The position numbers and the translations under genes are program-made. DNA of 50,608 bases from Sperchopsis tessellata (Eukaryota; Arthropoda; Insecta; Coleoptera; Hydrophilidae): NCBI GenBank assembly GCA_033557685.1, contig JAWQRN010000022.1, positions 1-50,608 on the forward strand, given 5' to 3'. Positions 1-11,729 of the stretch are shown here, in pieces. The notes under the pieces are model-generated. The model did no database searches. It saw nothing but the letters and a program-made list of their open reading frames with translations, and had not been told where the DNA came from. Within the stretch, counting starts at the first letter, position 1. Every line of letters begins with the position of its first letter.

Positions 1-286
1 CGGTTATCATTACCAGTGGAACAATTAAAATGTAATATATTTATCACGGAAGACATTAAAGATGAAACTTCGAGTACACGATGTTTATTTAAACTATCTG
101 GATTTGACATATTTTCCTTAAAAATTTCCAGATTTTCCAAAACGTTCAAACGATTACCAAAGGGACAAAAGTAAAGAGGACAAAACTCACCAATCTTATC
201 ATACGAATGATCATTAATGCGAAGATGCATTTAATCAGATTCTGCAATAAATTAATTTTTTTTGAAAATAACAAAGTAATTCTTAC

Positions 287-1088
287 TCATAAACACGAAT
301 TTTGACATTTGTATGCTGAAACCAAGAACTTTATTAAGTTAGTAAGATTAACAAACATTATCAATGTAAAGGTGGCTTCGTGATTCGTGGCAATATTAAC
401 AATGTTAAGTTCAAGATTAGTAAGTTTTAGTCTTAAATCGCCGCTGAATTCTATATATAGTTTATTTCTCTGTTTTGTGAAAATGGAATGAACATGGCTG
501 AAACTAGCTACCATGCACGACATTCGATATGTAAGCACAAAGGGATGTATCAATTCAGAAAGTTTTGGATATTTTTGTACAACATTTATATTTATCTTCA
601 GGTTTTCCGGGAGATAACCGTGTGTTAGCTTTTGTTTTTGTCGACGTTTCGTCCACCGTTGCAAGGGACAGTATCAAGGCATGTGAAAAGAAAAGAGCTA
701 ATTATAGATTGTCATGTAGCTCTGTGCTAGTCAAAGAATACAAATTTTTTTCAGAGGCCAATTCAATAAGTTTATCTTGTAAGTTACATTTGATAATTTC
801 AATATCTCCAAAAACTGGCGCGATAACCCAATCTGGAATGTACATATTCCCAAAATCATCAAGCGCAATTTAAAATAATATATATTTTGTGCATATATCC
901 AAGTCTTCATCTTTTACGTCCTATTTTCGTAGATTCGAAAAGTGCTTAAAATCTCTTCATAACAATTAAGATTTAAACAAGTGTAATATAACTTGGATGC
1001 CTGGAATAAATAACAGAACTTGAATAATCGTGATATCTTTACCTTTTATTTGGACGTCATTAAATTTTGCACATATGTCTGCCAAGTA
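287..1088 (-). pseudogene. hAT transposase relic, C-terminal part
   Basis: In minus-strand order the pieces resemble the C-terminal third of hAT transposases of the SCAND3/ZBED5/ZMYM-like group. First comes LADICAKFND then KGKDITII (from 1088), matching the usual LAD-F-K-N...L-G-D-T segment. Next is GNMYIPDWVIAPV (about 870-830). Last is the hAT dimerisation region (QKYPKLSELIHPF, then ASFSH, then SGDLRLKLTNLE), ending at a stop at 287. At least two frame changes and stops separate the blocks, and the conserved tryptophan and glutamate positions of the dimerisation domain are partly lost. The catalytic N-terminal two thirds are not visible, so this is a dead fragment. Terminal inverted repeats were not found. 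Confidence 0.6.
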
Positions 1089-1233
1089 GAAAATATGATT
1101 CTAATTTCTCGTACATTCATCGTTCAGAAGCGAATTAATATTTGTAAGAAACTTTACAGCTGAGTGGAACAGTTCAACAAGTTTTGGAAAAAGTGCACCT
1201 CTAGACAACAGCCCTGAGCTATTATGAAATTTC

Positions 1234-1263
1234 ATAATCGATTATTGTAAAATAATCGATTAT
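1234..1263. repeat. 13-bp perfect hairpin built on ATAATCGATTAT palindromes
   Basis: Thirteen bases pair perfectly across a GTAA loop, and each stem arm is itself close to the palindrome ATAATCGATTAT. A further 18-bp palindrome (attatgaaatttcataat, 1221-1238) overlaps the left side, and related AATCGA motifs continue to about 1335. The mirror copy is 49346-49375. No function is assigned. Confidence 0.7.
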
Positions 1264-1335
1264 ATAGATTAATCGAAATCGGGTAATCAAATATTCGACA
1301 ATATCAATTAATAAAATAATCGATCAACGATTAAA

Positions 1336-2788
1336 TAGTTTAATGTTTAATCCTACGCTGTATTTATCATTACTATAATAACAAAGATCCCCTTCGTAAG
1401 TGGGACACGCGCAATTTGCAGTATATACCAACTGCGTAAATTTTGTATGATCTTACAAGTAGCCTTTATATTTTGAAAGGCATAATTGGCATCTAACTAC
1501 TGAATACTTTCTAGTGTTCATACATTTCACTAGTTTGTGTGTATGTAATATCATTGTGTAACTATTATAAGTTATTTTTGTTTCCTTCCCTCAAACATAT
1601 AACTCAACACGTTCATAAAAGGAAAATCACAAATGTTAATCTGTATCCGTATTAAGTCGTAATAGTAAAAATTCGTAGAGACCATTAAGCTCGTTCTCGC
1701 TATTGTTATTAATTTCAAAAGGAACCAGCATCAATTAACGTAATAGTTTTTTAACAAGTTAAATTTCTTTAACCACAAGTTTGAAACATTTCTTAAACAG
1801 CCCGGATACAACTGCATTGTGTGAATGGTATAGAAAATACACTAACTATAAATATAATTCAAGATCAAATTTGCTGTACTTTCAATTTGGTAAAATATCA
1901 AAATGTGTTTTATAACTTTACTGTATACTTATGGAAAATAGACCTACACGATTTAGGTTAACCCGATAGTTTAGTTAATCCGTAGCTATAGAGTAAATTT
2001 GTAGGAAACATATAGTCCTGACGCAAGATTTTTTGCATGTCGGAAAACGAAAATCTTTACTAAAGGAAACGGTGGAAAAGACTTAATTTTTACCGACCGA
2101 GAGAAAGGCTTATTAATTCTAGGCGAAAATTTAGCATCAATTTGCCGTTTTTCAATTAACATCAAAATTAAAATTCAGTTCCTCCCTCAGAATCAAAACA
2201 AAATATTCGCATTATTTTCAGAAGGAATATTAAGAATAAATTAAAGCATCACCCGAAGAAAGGATAAGATTAAAGCTTTGGAGTAATATTCTTCGAATAT
2301 AATCTAAATGAACGAACGTTTCATGCTCCACTCAACATCACTATGAGAGCCGCGAATTTTCGACACTACTACTCAACTGAGGATTGTTAATCCCCCTCTT
2401 ATTTAACCCTTTTATCTTTTTGTCGTTTTAAAGATGCCGCCAGTCATTCGACAAGACGGATGGTCGCGCTCCGTTTTATATTGCCCTCCAACCTTTATAT
2501 TCGAACAATTATTTACTAATTAAAACCTCGCCAAATCTTCCTATCTAAACAAAAAAATATAAGATTTTATATATCTACGATAGTATTGAATCAATCTAAA
2601 CAAACGTATGAGGTTTTAGAGTCACCTAAACAAAACATTAAAATACTAAACACCTGCTTTAATTTTTAATTGATCTTGAAACCAACAGAAATGAAGGTGC
2701 ATATTCTCGTGGTCACTTATAAATGATGTGTTGTAACTTGGTGTGTACGCAACTTATACAGTTATACAATTTATAAAATATACTTAAA
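1336..2788. other. AT-rich DNA without a recognised gene
   Basis: No coding relic was recognised. On the minus strand near 2500-2340 a TATAAAA is followed by a GC-richer stretch, which could be a core promoter or LTR fragment, but no LTR ends were found. Three copies of TTTGTTTAG on the minus strand lie between 2550 and 2640. The mirror is 47821-49273. Confidence 0.5.
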
Positions 2789-4083
2789 CTACAAGCCCTC
2801 TCGAATCCCTTTCTGGGTGGGCACAACCTGCAATAAGCCCTCCCTATCTTGGCAATTTAGCCTCTACTAATTACATGTTCCTCATTATATAAGCCCTTAT
2901 GTTGCTTCTACTTTTTACTTTTCGACTTTCCAGAATTACTTACTAAAGTCATCTAACGATATTTTCCTAGGCCTACCTGCACGTCTCCCACCTTCCACAC
3001 CATCCACATATATCTATTTTGTAACTCTTTTATCACTCATTCCTTCCTTTCGCATGCCCAAAACTGCGCTATACACCATTATCAGTTACACTATTCCTCA
3101 CAGCATAGTTCACAAAACATTCATGGATTTCTATCCATATAAATCAATTTTGCTGTACATAGTTCTAAGATAGTCCATACCGATGGCATGAATCTTTTTC
3201 TTCTCTGGTTCCAGTTGGATCCTACGTTAATGTCACACATACAAAGTGCAAGAAACAAAATGCTATTATACATAGACACTTTGCCTCTTTCGTAAATCCC
3301 ATTTCTCAGCCTACAAATCAATTCCTTTTGATAAAGTGCTACCTAGGTATGGAAATTTGCCCAATTGTTCTAGCAGTTTACCTTTTATTCGAATTGCGCA
3401 TTCAGTTCTCACTGTCTCACTCTCCAAAACCAAAACTTCACTAGTTAAGTTTAAGATCCATCCATTCTATGCTTGTGACAACCCAGCTAACGCTGACTGT
3501 AATCCATCACCATGTTCACTTAATATCATTATCGTGTCATAAGCATACGTTAAAACATTCACTCTAGTATCAGCACAGCCAAGGGGACATGACATATCTT
3601 TGTCAAACGCCCTGTTTTATTTCACAAGTTACACTCATATTTTTTTATCCTAATAAATGGATTTCTTCCCAAGTAAATAGCTTGAATTGCTTTTACTAGG
3701 CTCTATTGAGACTTTCAAAAGAAGCAGCATATGCCCATAGCCATAGGGTTTCCTTAGACGCATAGTATAACTTCTTTCTTACTTTCATCTATTTTTTCAT
3801 TCCCTGACACACACTAAACATTTGATCTATACATCATTTGCCATGCATAAAACACATTGTATATTCTAAATCTTATCCTTTATAATGTGTACTTTTCAAA
3901 CATTTTTCCTGGTATGGTGAGAAGGCTTATAGCATTATAATTCTTGCAATCAAACTTTCCTGTACACAACAGCCTTATTCCAATCATCTGCCAAAAACGA
4001 AGTACCTAAGAATGCATATGCAACCACACAACTATTACTCATTCACACGTAAGTATTTCACTCGTTTTGCCATCAACTCCTGC
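2789..4083 (-). pseudogene. Decayed RTE-like LINE, reverse transcriptase relic
   Basis: On the minus strand the pieces follow the order of RTE-type reverse transcriptases: GVDGKTSEIL; CKNYNAISLLTIPGK; VKAIQAIYLG; then LTYAYDTIMILSEHGDGLQSA, where the catalytic Y/FADD box has become AYD; then IRIKGKLLEQLGKFPYLGSTLSK; then DYLRTMY; and near the end VEGGRRAGRPRK. Many stops and frameshifts break it, and nothing of the endonuclease is recognisable. It appears older than the copy at 9745-11093. The family call rests on block order and the C-terminal RGRPR-type basic motif. Another LINE clade is possible. Confidence 0.65.
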
Positions 4084-5429
4084 AAGTTTTTCAATAACCT
4101 ACTCTTACACTTCAGTAAGCCGTTTCAACATTAACATAAATATAAAATGCATTATTTACAACATCAATTTCGTTGCTGCATTTTCTACAATATTTTTAGA
4201 AGAATTTTCAACATTTGCATATGATATCTTATTGGGCGTCTCTACTTTGTGATTTCAAAATCTCCCAAATATCCCTCTGTAATAGTAGAGGAGTAGAAGG
4301 CAAACCTTAGAATAATTCATGAGGACGCCAAGATCATCTTTCGTCCTTTTAGGACTCTACACAGCATGCTGGTGATGAACAACGATAGGCTTGACCCGTG
4401 GGGTATATCTCCTGGTCTGCAGGTGTAGAGCGGAGTAAATTGGGCAGACTGGACGTTCTTTGAACACACGGTACAAGGATCACATTGGCAGCATCCAATA
4501 CGCCACTGATGAATCTAGCTTCGCCAGCCATGTTGCTACCTGCAGTTATTAATCCAATCCTGATAACCCTATCATCCTTCACAGATACCCCAAAGGTATG
4601 AAACTGGATATTTCCGAAAGCCTTGAAATATATATCACAATTTAACCTCCAATCCCCTATTTAAAATTATGCCCAACAGGCCAATTCCTCGTCCTGGTGA
4701 TACCGGTTAGTTGTGTTGTTGATTTTACTGACTCAAAAAGTAGCATGAGGTTATTAATTAATTGTTTTACAAGTCGCTAATTACTGCATTGTGTTTTTAG
4801 CTTGAGAATGACCTATTGTGGTCGAAGCAGGTCGCGATATTATATATGTATTAAAAACCTTTGAGGAACGACAATATTTTTTTTACAAATTATATTCCTG
4901 AAAATTATATCGACACCTTTAAAATTTTAGTGAAAATATGGCCCGACCCTAGTTGACTCTGTCATATTTCGTAAATGTAAAATATTTGACTCTTTCCTAT
5001 TTCGTAAATGTAAAATAACATCACAGAAATTCGCGAGAAATTATTGTGAATTAAATATTATTAAAATTAGACAAAGCCTGCCTTCGCGAGGGAATAGTAT
5101 TGGTAGAGGAGAAAGTAAAAGATGTAAAGGAACGGAAATGCAGAACAGAAAGAATCATGACTTTGGAAATAGAAAAAAACACCACATGAAAGTGAAGTTT
5201 ATGGACCAAATGAAGATGATAACAAATACAATAAGAACATATTTTGGGAAGATTTGCAACTGGTAATGGAGATAACAGAACAAATATTAATAGTAAATTG
5301 GGAAATAACTTGGAAGGATATGAGGATTATCTGGGCAAGAAGCAATGAACAACAATGGAAGAAGAATGCTAGAATTCTGTCTAACTGCAACAAATTAAGA
5401 ACAAAAAATAAGATATATTCACAGAACAC
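4084..5429. other. Gene-poor stretch with one structured motif
   Basis: The region between two LINE relics has no supported gene. A 77-codon minus-strand frame at 4349-4582 has no recognised relative. The structured motif at 4799-4835 is listed separately. The mirror is 45180-46525. Confidence 0.4.
4799..4835 (+). repeat. Structured motif copy 1 (GACC/GGTC hairpin, hammerhead-like)
   Basis: Core: agcTTGAGAATGACC, a short loop, then GGTCGAAgcaGGTCGC. The 4-bp stem GACC/GGTC is followed by GAA and a second GGTC. It shares downstream context with the copy at 5539-5577 (an AT stretch, then GAACGACAA), so the two belong to one repeat family. The mirror is 45775-45811 on the minus strand. Confidence 0.5.
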
Positions 5430-5913
5430 GAAGACATAATAAACAGATGGAAGGAGTACTTCTAAGAATAACTAGGATTAGATGATACAATTAAATAAAA
5501 AGTACGATGTTGTCCTTCCACAAAAATTTTATAATTTAGTTAGCGACCGGTTTCGACCATTCAGGGCATCATTAAGCTGATGAGTCACAAAGAGATATAT
5601 TATCTGAAACACAGACATAAGGCAGAGGCTCGGAATTACCTCCGCACAGAAGAAAATATAAGTGGGACAGATGAGATGGTTCGGACATATAAATATAATG
5701 GGAAACTACAGGCAAGTGAAACAAGTGTGAGAGGCGAGAGCGAGGAAATCAAGAGGTAGACCACGGGAAACCTGGAACGACACAGTTGCCAAAACGCTTA
5801 GAGACAAAGGAAAGAGCTGTTAACAGGGGACAGGGTGTACAGCTGATCGGAAGGAGTGGATTGAGTTCTACAAGAATTAAAAATGGGGAAAACCCTATGA
5901 GGAGAAAGATTAA
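5430..5913 (+). pseudogene. RTE-like LINE fragments, linker and C-terminus
   Basis: EDIINRWKEYF (5430-5463) matches the segment that precedes the reverse transcriptase in RTE-like LINEs. From about 5669, MRWFGHI, then RGRPRETWNDTVAK, then DRKEWIEFY match the C-terminal tail of the same families. The whole reverse transcriptase between them is absent, and the motif at 5539-5577 sits in its place, so this is an internally deleted or composite relic. Stops interrupt both parts. It is distinct from the copies at 2789-4083 and 9745-11093. Confidence 0.55.
5539..5577 (-). repeat. Structured motif copy 2, most complete 3' side
   Basis: Read on the minus strand: AGCTTAATGATG, loop, GGTCGAAACCGGTCGCTAAC. 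This copy keeps GAAACCGGTC followed by GCTAA, which can pair with TTAGC-type sequence on the 5' side in other copies. Its left stem (CCC instead of ACC) has decayed. The mirror is 45032-45070 on the plus strand. Confidence 0.5.
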
Positions 5914-7035
5914 GAAAGACAATTAATAATTCTACCCTTTATAGACCGATGTTCACTTATATTTTGCTAATATGAGTAAAACATCTATCGATCGGTATTT
6001 TAAACTTAGACGCAGCATATAATTTAAACTTTCAGTGTTCATCATCGTGTATAGTGAACACGAAAACATTAAAATTATTTTAGTACATGAATCTAATTAT
6101 TCAATTTAAATTTGTAGATGTGTCTAATTTTTATTGGACTTTGCACACCTACACGTTAAATAGCATCCAATATGCAAGTTGCGAGAAAAATAATAAAAAT
6201 TATACTTTTATTTGCACCACGACAAATAAAATAAGATTTGAGAATGACAATATTCGATTCCTTAGTACACAAAACTATTGTCAAGTGTATGTTTCGTTAT
6301 ATTTTGTATTCATCTAATGCTCCATACTACATCCGAAAACAATAGGTTACATCTACAAAAACAAACCAATTTTATCTCAGATTGTATTCCATAGAAAAAT
6401 AGATGAGGCTCCAATACGATTCTTATTTACGGAGCAAGAAAAAAATATTGACCCAACTTAGCAGTATTAAACAAACGTAGATGTAGTATCTCTAGGTTCT
6501 CTAATGTGCTACTTTTCTGCAATTTCAATGAGGCCTCGCTATTCACCCTAGAAGCAATTTTCGTTTTCAGAGCTAAAATCCTTTGGACGCTGATGAGTAA
6601 CAGATAAATAGAATGTACCATTTTCAATCGATCGATATTATCCGAAATCCTCTGGGATCTTGCAATTAATACTAAAAGTTTAAATTTTCGTCTTCTTTAC
6701 TAAAATAGTTTGGGTGCTGAAATGAACATATTCAGGATTCATTTGAATAACCATAAATTTGGTTTCAAGGGATTCCAAAAAGGATATTCTTACAAAAATC
6801 TTTATATTTATATATTTTTACTTTCTTTACTTCGAAAGAAAAGAAAGTAACAATTATCATTCGGTCAATTTTCACAAATCCTTATGCTTCTACCATTAAT
6901 TAACAAATTTGTTAAATATAAGTATGTATCAGTTTCGCTCATTTAAGAAAAGTATTTCACTTTATTACATGGAATTGTAAGAAGTTTTCAGTTGTTCCTG
7001 TAGACTTTTGATTTAAAATAAAAATTCTAGGGCAA
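5914..7035. other. AT-rich DNA without a recognised gene
   Basis: No gene was recognised. A hairpin near 6821-6851 (actttcttt, an 11-13 base loop region, aaagaaagt) is the only structure seen. The mirror is 43574-44695. Confidence 0.4.
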
Positions 7036-8227
7036 ATTTTGTTTTCTTTTTTTTAATTTATTTATTTACATTACTCAACAATTTACAATTAGAAAGTAGG
7101 AAACAATGACAAAATATTGTTATACAGAAAGCTAACAATATACACAAATTAACAAAAAATCCAAATAGAATTCATTATTTCATTTAAAAACCACTAACTA
7201 AAAATAACAATTTGCCAAATAACCCCGGTAGAACAGATATCAATTCCAAGATACCGCTTGAAAAATATGTCAACCCGATCCTACACCGCGTTGAAAACTA
7301 TTGCATATTGGATACAGTGGAGACCCCATTAAAATATTTGATTTTGCCCGATGGAAGAACGTCCTATAAGATCTTGTTGTCAACCTAGGAACAAGAAAAC
7401 AAACAATGATAGAAATTAAAATTCATCAATAAGATAGTTGACGATCTTCAAGAGAAATGTCACTTCAGCAGAACTACGACGAGCGGAGACAGATAGTACA
7501 CATAAAATGATTCCAGAAGAATATTTTGGGGAGACTCCCAAGGACGGTACAACCCAAATCATTTGAAATACAAACATTTAAAAAATTGTCTCTGAACAAA
7601 CTCAATGAGATTTATGTATTGTTGAGTGAGAGGGGACCAAATAACAGAACAATGATCCAGTTTAGAACGAACAAAAGCGTAAAACAGTACGAAAGAGGGT
7701 CAACAAATTCACGGGAAGTTCTTTAACAAAGCCCAGCAAATGAGTCGAAGCTGACTATATCTCAATAATGTGTAGGTAGAAAGGTAGACCCGTATCAAAA
7801 ATAACACCAGAATCCCTCATAGAATCAACTCCATCTAATATACTACCATAATTAAATTTAAAGGGATTACATTCACGAGAGAAACTTTACGTTTCTTGAC
7901 ATTAAGTAACAAGCGGTTGACATCACACCAATGCACAAGAAAGTCCAAATCACCCTGCAGGTTGAGATAATCTATATAATCACCTATAGAAACATACAAC
8001 TTAACGTCATCAGCAAAAAAAAAACACATTTGTTGTGAATAAAATCAGTTATATCATTTACAAAAATGATGAATAATAAAGGTCCCAGTATAGATCCCTG
8101 AGGGACGCCAGAAAATAAATAAATGGGTCGAAATTGCCCGGTTTTTGAGTAAATTTGTCCTTCTAATGAAATAAGTAGGATTCTGTTGTACGGCCACACC
8201 GGATTAAAGGGGCGAAAATGTGTAAAA
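7036..8227 (-). pseudogene. 5'-truncated Jockey-like LINE, reverse transcriptase relic
   Basis: On the minus strand the relic opens inside the reverse transcriptase: FSGVPQGSILGPLLFIIFVND (box B region), then FADDVKLY (the catalytic box, intact), then LQGDLDFLVHWCDVNRLLLN. Farther on, broken pieces of the C-terminal region continue (VIWSPSQQYINLIEFVQRQFF; TTRSYRTFFHRAK). It ends in a TAAA-rich and A-rich tail near 7036-7070. The switch between box B and FADD lies at an 11-base T run (about 8013-8023 on this strand). Other stops follow, so it is dead. The 5' end abuts a (TA)n tract, as expected for LINE 5' truncation. Clade assignment (Jockey versus CR1/I) is tentative. Confidence 0.7.
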
Positions 8228-8233
8228 ACTGAA

Positions 8234-8236
<3 letters not shown>

Positions 8237-8285
<49 letters not shown>
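8237..8285. repeat. (TA)n microsatellite
   Basis: This is an uninterrupted run of 49 alternating bases at the 5' truncation point of the Jockey-like relic. The mirror is 42324-42372. It is longer than the (AT)18 at the palindrome centre. Confidence 0.95.
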
Positions 8286-8287
<2 letters not shown>

Positions 8288-8400
8288 CCAGTGAGTTTTT
8301 TGGGGTGGTTGGATGAATTGGTGGATTAATGGTTAGTATAGGGTCCAGAAAATGTTTCTTCTATTTCTATGGTGACGTTTAATATGGGGTGCCTTGTATA

Positions 8401-8554
8401 GAGTATGTCTGTTGCGTCTCGAGTAGAAAAAATGCCGATGCATATGATACCAACAATAAAACACTACATACGGTATTATTAACTAACACAGATACGTTGA
8501 TGATGCATATGATGCATCGGCAATTGCTTCACACAAGACGCAACAGACATACTC
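8401..8554. repeat. Long imperfect hairpin, MITE-like
   Basis: A 19-bp perfect inverted repeat (GAGTATGTCTGTTGCGTCT at 8401-8419 and its complement at 8536-8554) encloses a second 11-bp pair (TGCCGATGCAT at 8433-8443 and its complement at 8512-8522). Weaker pairing extends outward a few bases. The AT-rich centre gives a terminal loop. No coding sequence is credible inside. It could be a small fold-back transposon, but no target duplication was identified. The mirror is 42055-42208. Confidence 0.65.
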
Positions 8555-8570
8555 AACACAATGCGTCACA

Positions 8571-9744
8571 AATTAAACTTCACTATACAAATATAAACGA
8601 ACTGCGAAACATCCAGTTGGCTTTATAAATATTCAAATCAATCGTCGAACATAATATGATTGGATTGTCGAAACCAATTGAATTTGACATTAGTAACCTT
8701 AAAATGGCGTATTAAAATCACGTAGTGCATGCTTATATTTAATATATAAAATTACTTTGGAGCCAAAACTAATAGAACGGTGTGATAACACCACATTAGT
8801 CATTACTTCGGTTGGACTTGTAAAGTGGTTTCTTCAGATAAAATGGCATGTGGAATCAGGATAAACGTTGTCTAATTCGACTTGTATGCTGGATTATTTT
8901 ATAAAATAATTATTTTGTCTACTATCTTCAAGAATGTCTCTTACATACACATAATTCAATTAAATAAAGTGCTTTTGCGAGTATTTTAATGTCTGGGTTT
9001 GTAATATAATAGTTGGGTGGTTGGAAAGTAGGGGGAATTAAATCATAAATAAAATTTAAACTGCAATTTCAGACACAATACCTCCACACTTTAAGTTGTT
9101 ACGGTAGGGTAGAAATGTTTGTGTACCTGAATTTCTTGGAAACTAACATTTTAGGGCGAGACAGAGGGGAAAAGAAGGGTGACTTAATATACTCCGTAGG
9201 GCAACCAGCATTTGAATAGATATCTACACAGGTAACCAAGCAAAATATTTTATACAATTTCCTAAACTTACTAAATCATTTGCATTTCTCTTGACAATAT
9301 GTTTATTAGTTATACAAATTGGCAATTAGGGGAGGTATTCGAGGAGAAAAGTTACACATATGTACGGAAAATACTATAGAGGTGTTATTACAAAACCTAA
9401 GCGGAATTTAATGAGAGTAAAAAACATTAAGGGTCTATGGGAATATAGTGAACGCCGGCTATTTCGGTGTTGACCTTGTAAGGTAGAGTAGGTTTTCAGT
9501 TTACAGGCAGAAATTCTACGATTGAATAGGCTTTGTGTTGTACAATACCCTCAATTCCCTGTTTGTACTTTTATATACCCTCAATATTTCCGAGCTACCC
9601 TTTGAAAACTCCATGAATATAATTTAAGTGAACGAAATTATTAACTGGAATAAAAGCTAAATATAATAACGAATAACTAGTTTTAAATAAATATTGTAAT
9701 TAAATGGTAGCATATCGAAAAGGCCATATGACAAAAGTAATAAA
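8571..9744. other. AT-rich DNA without a recognised gene
   Basis: I see no coding relic, repeat or RNA gene. TACCCTCAAT-type motifs occur twice near 9545-9590. The mirror is 40865-42038. Confidence 0.4.
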
Positions 9745-11093
9745 ACGCATGGACCAGATCATATCCCAACAGAACTTCTCAAACTCTTGGATGATGAAAG
9801 CATGGCCGTTTTGAGTGTATTCTGCAATAAAATATATCATAGCCACCTAATAACAGAAGACTGGTTAGAATCATTAATCATAACATTACCTAAAAAGCTA
9901 AGGCCAGTAGGTGCAGCGATTTTAGACTTATTAGTTTAATAAGTCACACCATTAAAATCCTCTTAAAAATTCTACAAAACCGAATGTATCTACGGCGAAA
10001 ACAATATTGGAGATAAACAGTTCGGATTCCGAAGAGGACTGGGAACCCGGGAAGCATTATTCTGCATGCGAGTCTTCATACAGAAATCGTGTGAATTTCG
10101 GAAGAATGTCTACGTATGTTTCATATACTATAAGAAAGCTTTCGACCGGGTTCAACATGACACACTTTTGAATATTTGGAACAGATAGGATTAGATATCT
10201 ATGATCTTAGGCTGCTAAAACAACTGTACTACAACCAAGTGGCAAGTTTTAGGATGGAGGATATAACCACAAAGAAAATTCCGATTAAACGAGGTGTGAG
10301 ACAGGGATGTGTTTTGTCCCCAACATTATTTAAGATCTATTCCGAAAAGACTTTTCAGGAGGCTGTCGACGATAGAAAAGAAGGTGTGAAAATCGGTAGA
10401 GATTATCAATTATATAAGGTTCGCACATGACACTGCCATACACGCCGAAAGTTTAGAAGATATCCAAACTGTCAACGTGGCAAGCAACAACAAAGGTCGA
10501 AAAGTTAAAAAAGGATTCCAATCGACTCGTAATTGACAGGAAAACCATTGAACGGGTGAAACACTTCAGGTATCTTGGTAACTGGCTGGGTGTGACAAAT
10601 AACTCCGATGAAGAAATTCTGACACGTATCGAGATGTCCCGTCTGACACTTGTGTCTTGGAAGCCGATCCTATGCAGTTGTGACAGCTCAATAAATCTCC
10701 GTAAAAGTATTCATAAGTGCTATGAGTGGTCGATCTTATTGTATGGTTGTGAGACTTGGACGCTGAAGACCGCTGTCATGAACAGGCTAGAGGCATTCGA
10801 GCTCAAATGAAGAAGTTCTTAATTTAACGAAAACCGAAGGAGAACTCTTGAATTCTATAAAAAGAAGGAAAATATAATACTTTGGGCATATTATCAGAGG
10901 GCCCAAATATTATTTGTTGCGACTCATTATACATGGGAAAGTCGAGGGGAAGAGATGGATCGGACGCAAACAATTGTCATGGTTGCGTAACATCCGACAA
11001 TGGGTCGGGCTATCGTTTGAGGAATTGTTCCGAGCTGCCAACGATCGAGAAAGATATCAGCAAATTACTGACATGATGATAGGTAACGTCTGA
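9745..11093 (+). pseudogene. RTE-like LINE reverse transcriptase relic, best preserved copy
   Basis: Blocks in order: HIPTELLKLLDD; SDFRLISLISHT; GDKQFGFRRG; then box A as FIYYKKAFDRV, where the expected catalytic Asp of F-I-D-Y is Tyr; then KRGVRQGCVLSPTLF (box B); then box C as RFAHDTAI, where the expected F/YADD is AHD; then HFRYLGNWLG; then LYGCETWTLK; then GKRWIGRKQLSWLRNIRQW and a stop at 11091-11093. Several frameshifts and stops occur. Two of the three catalytic aspartates are gone. The GCETWTLK and C-terminal blocks resemble RTE/BovB-type elements. The endonuclease domain is absent, so it is 5'-truncated. Confidence 0.75.
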
Positions 11094-11656
11094 AAACAGA
11101 CAAGGCACCAACAGAAGAAGGTAGCGCTGGTTGAATTTTAGTTTAAAAAAATATTTATTTAAAAAATTAAACCTATTGTTTCTCATATGATGAACATGTT
11201 ACTTGCATAATTATTAGTGCATTTTTACCTAATGCCTTTCTCATGGTAACTGAAAAGGAAGTAAAAGATGTTTTTATAGACTGTATATATCATTTAATGC
11301 CTTTTGGGTTAAATACGAAATCCATTATTTTAGCCCAGTTTATTGTTTTAGTTTAAGATTGTGATAATGTATACAAGAACATATATGATAGTAAATAATA
11401 GTACCCTAAAACTGAATCGAGACAAGTGGATACGAACACTAAACTAAAACTACAACTAATATTATTATAAAAACTAGATTTCTAAAATTATTGTACGCTT
11501 CTATCGTTTCAATTCCCTATAACAATTTCTTTTTTTTTTGCTTCATCAATCTTCTCATCCGTCCTCATTCCATAATTTAATTGTTCTTTCATATTAAATA
11601 GACAATTCGCTGTTTTGTAGATGTTCTTCATTTTAAAAAGAAAAATATATTGTCTA
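11094..11656. other. LINE 3' tail and AT-rich DNA
   Basis: Directly after the LINE stop is an A-rich stretch (about 11143-11170) that may be the retrotransposon tail. The remainder shows nothing recognisable. The mirror is 38953-39515. Confidence 0.4.
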
Positions 11657-11729
11657 TACTTCGACCACACAAAGGTCATTATCAGGCTAAAAAACATGGT
11701 AACAGACAATACAAACAAAATTAAAATAA
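11657..11729 (-). repeat. Structured motif copy 3 with 5' flank
   Basis: Read on the minus strand: ATTTTAATTTTG, spacer, ATGTTTTTTAGCCTGATAATGACC, TTTGTGT loop, GGTCGAAG. It is homologous over about 70 bases to 12586-12656 in the opposite orientation. The shared sequence stops right after GGTCGAA. The mirror is 38880-38952. Confidence 0.55.

Noticed and set aside
2340..2520. Possible LTR or promoter fragment (TATAAAA followed by GC-richer DNA on the minus strand)
   Set aside because: No TG...CA ends, target duplication, primer-binding site or neighbouring gag/pol sequence was found.
4349..4582. 77-codon minus-strand open frame (and its mirror at 46027-46260)
   Set aside because: It has no recognised motif, no promoter or splice context and no supporting homologous blocks in other frames. 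Kept only as part of a gene-poor stretch.
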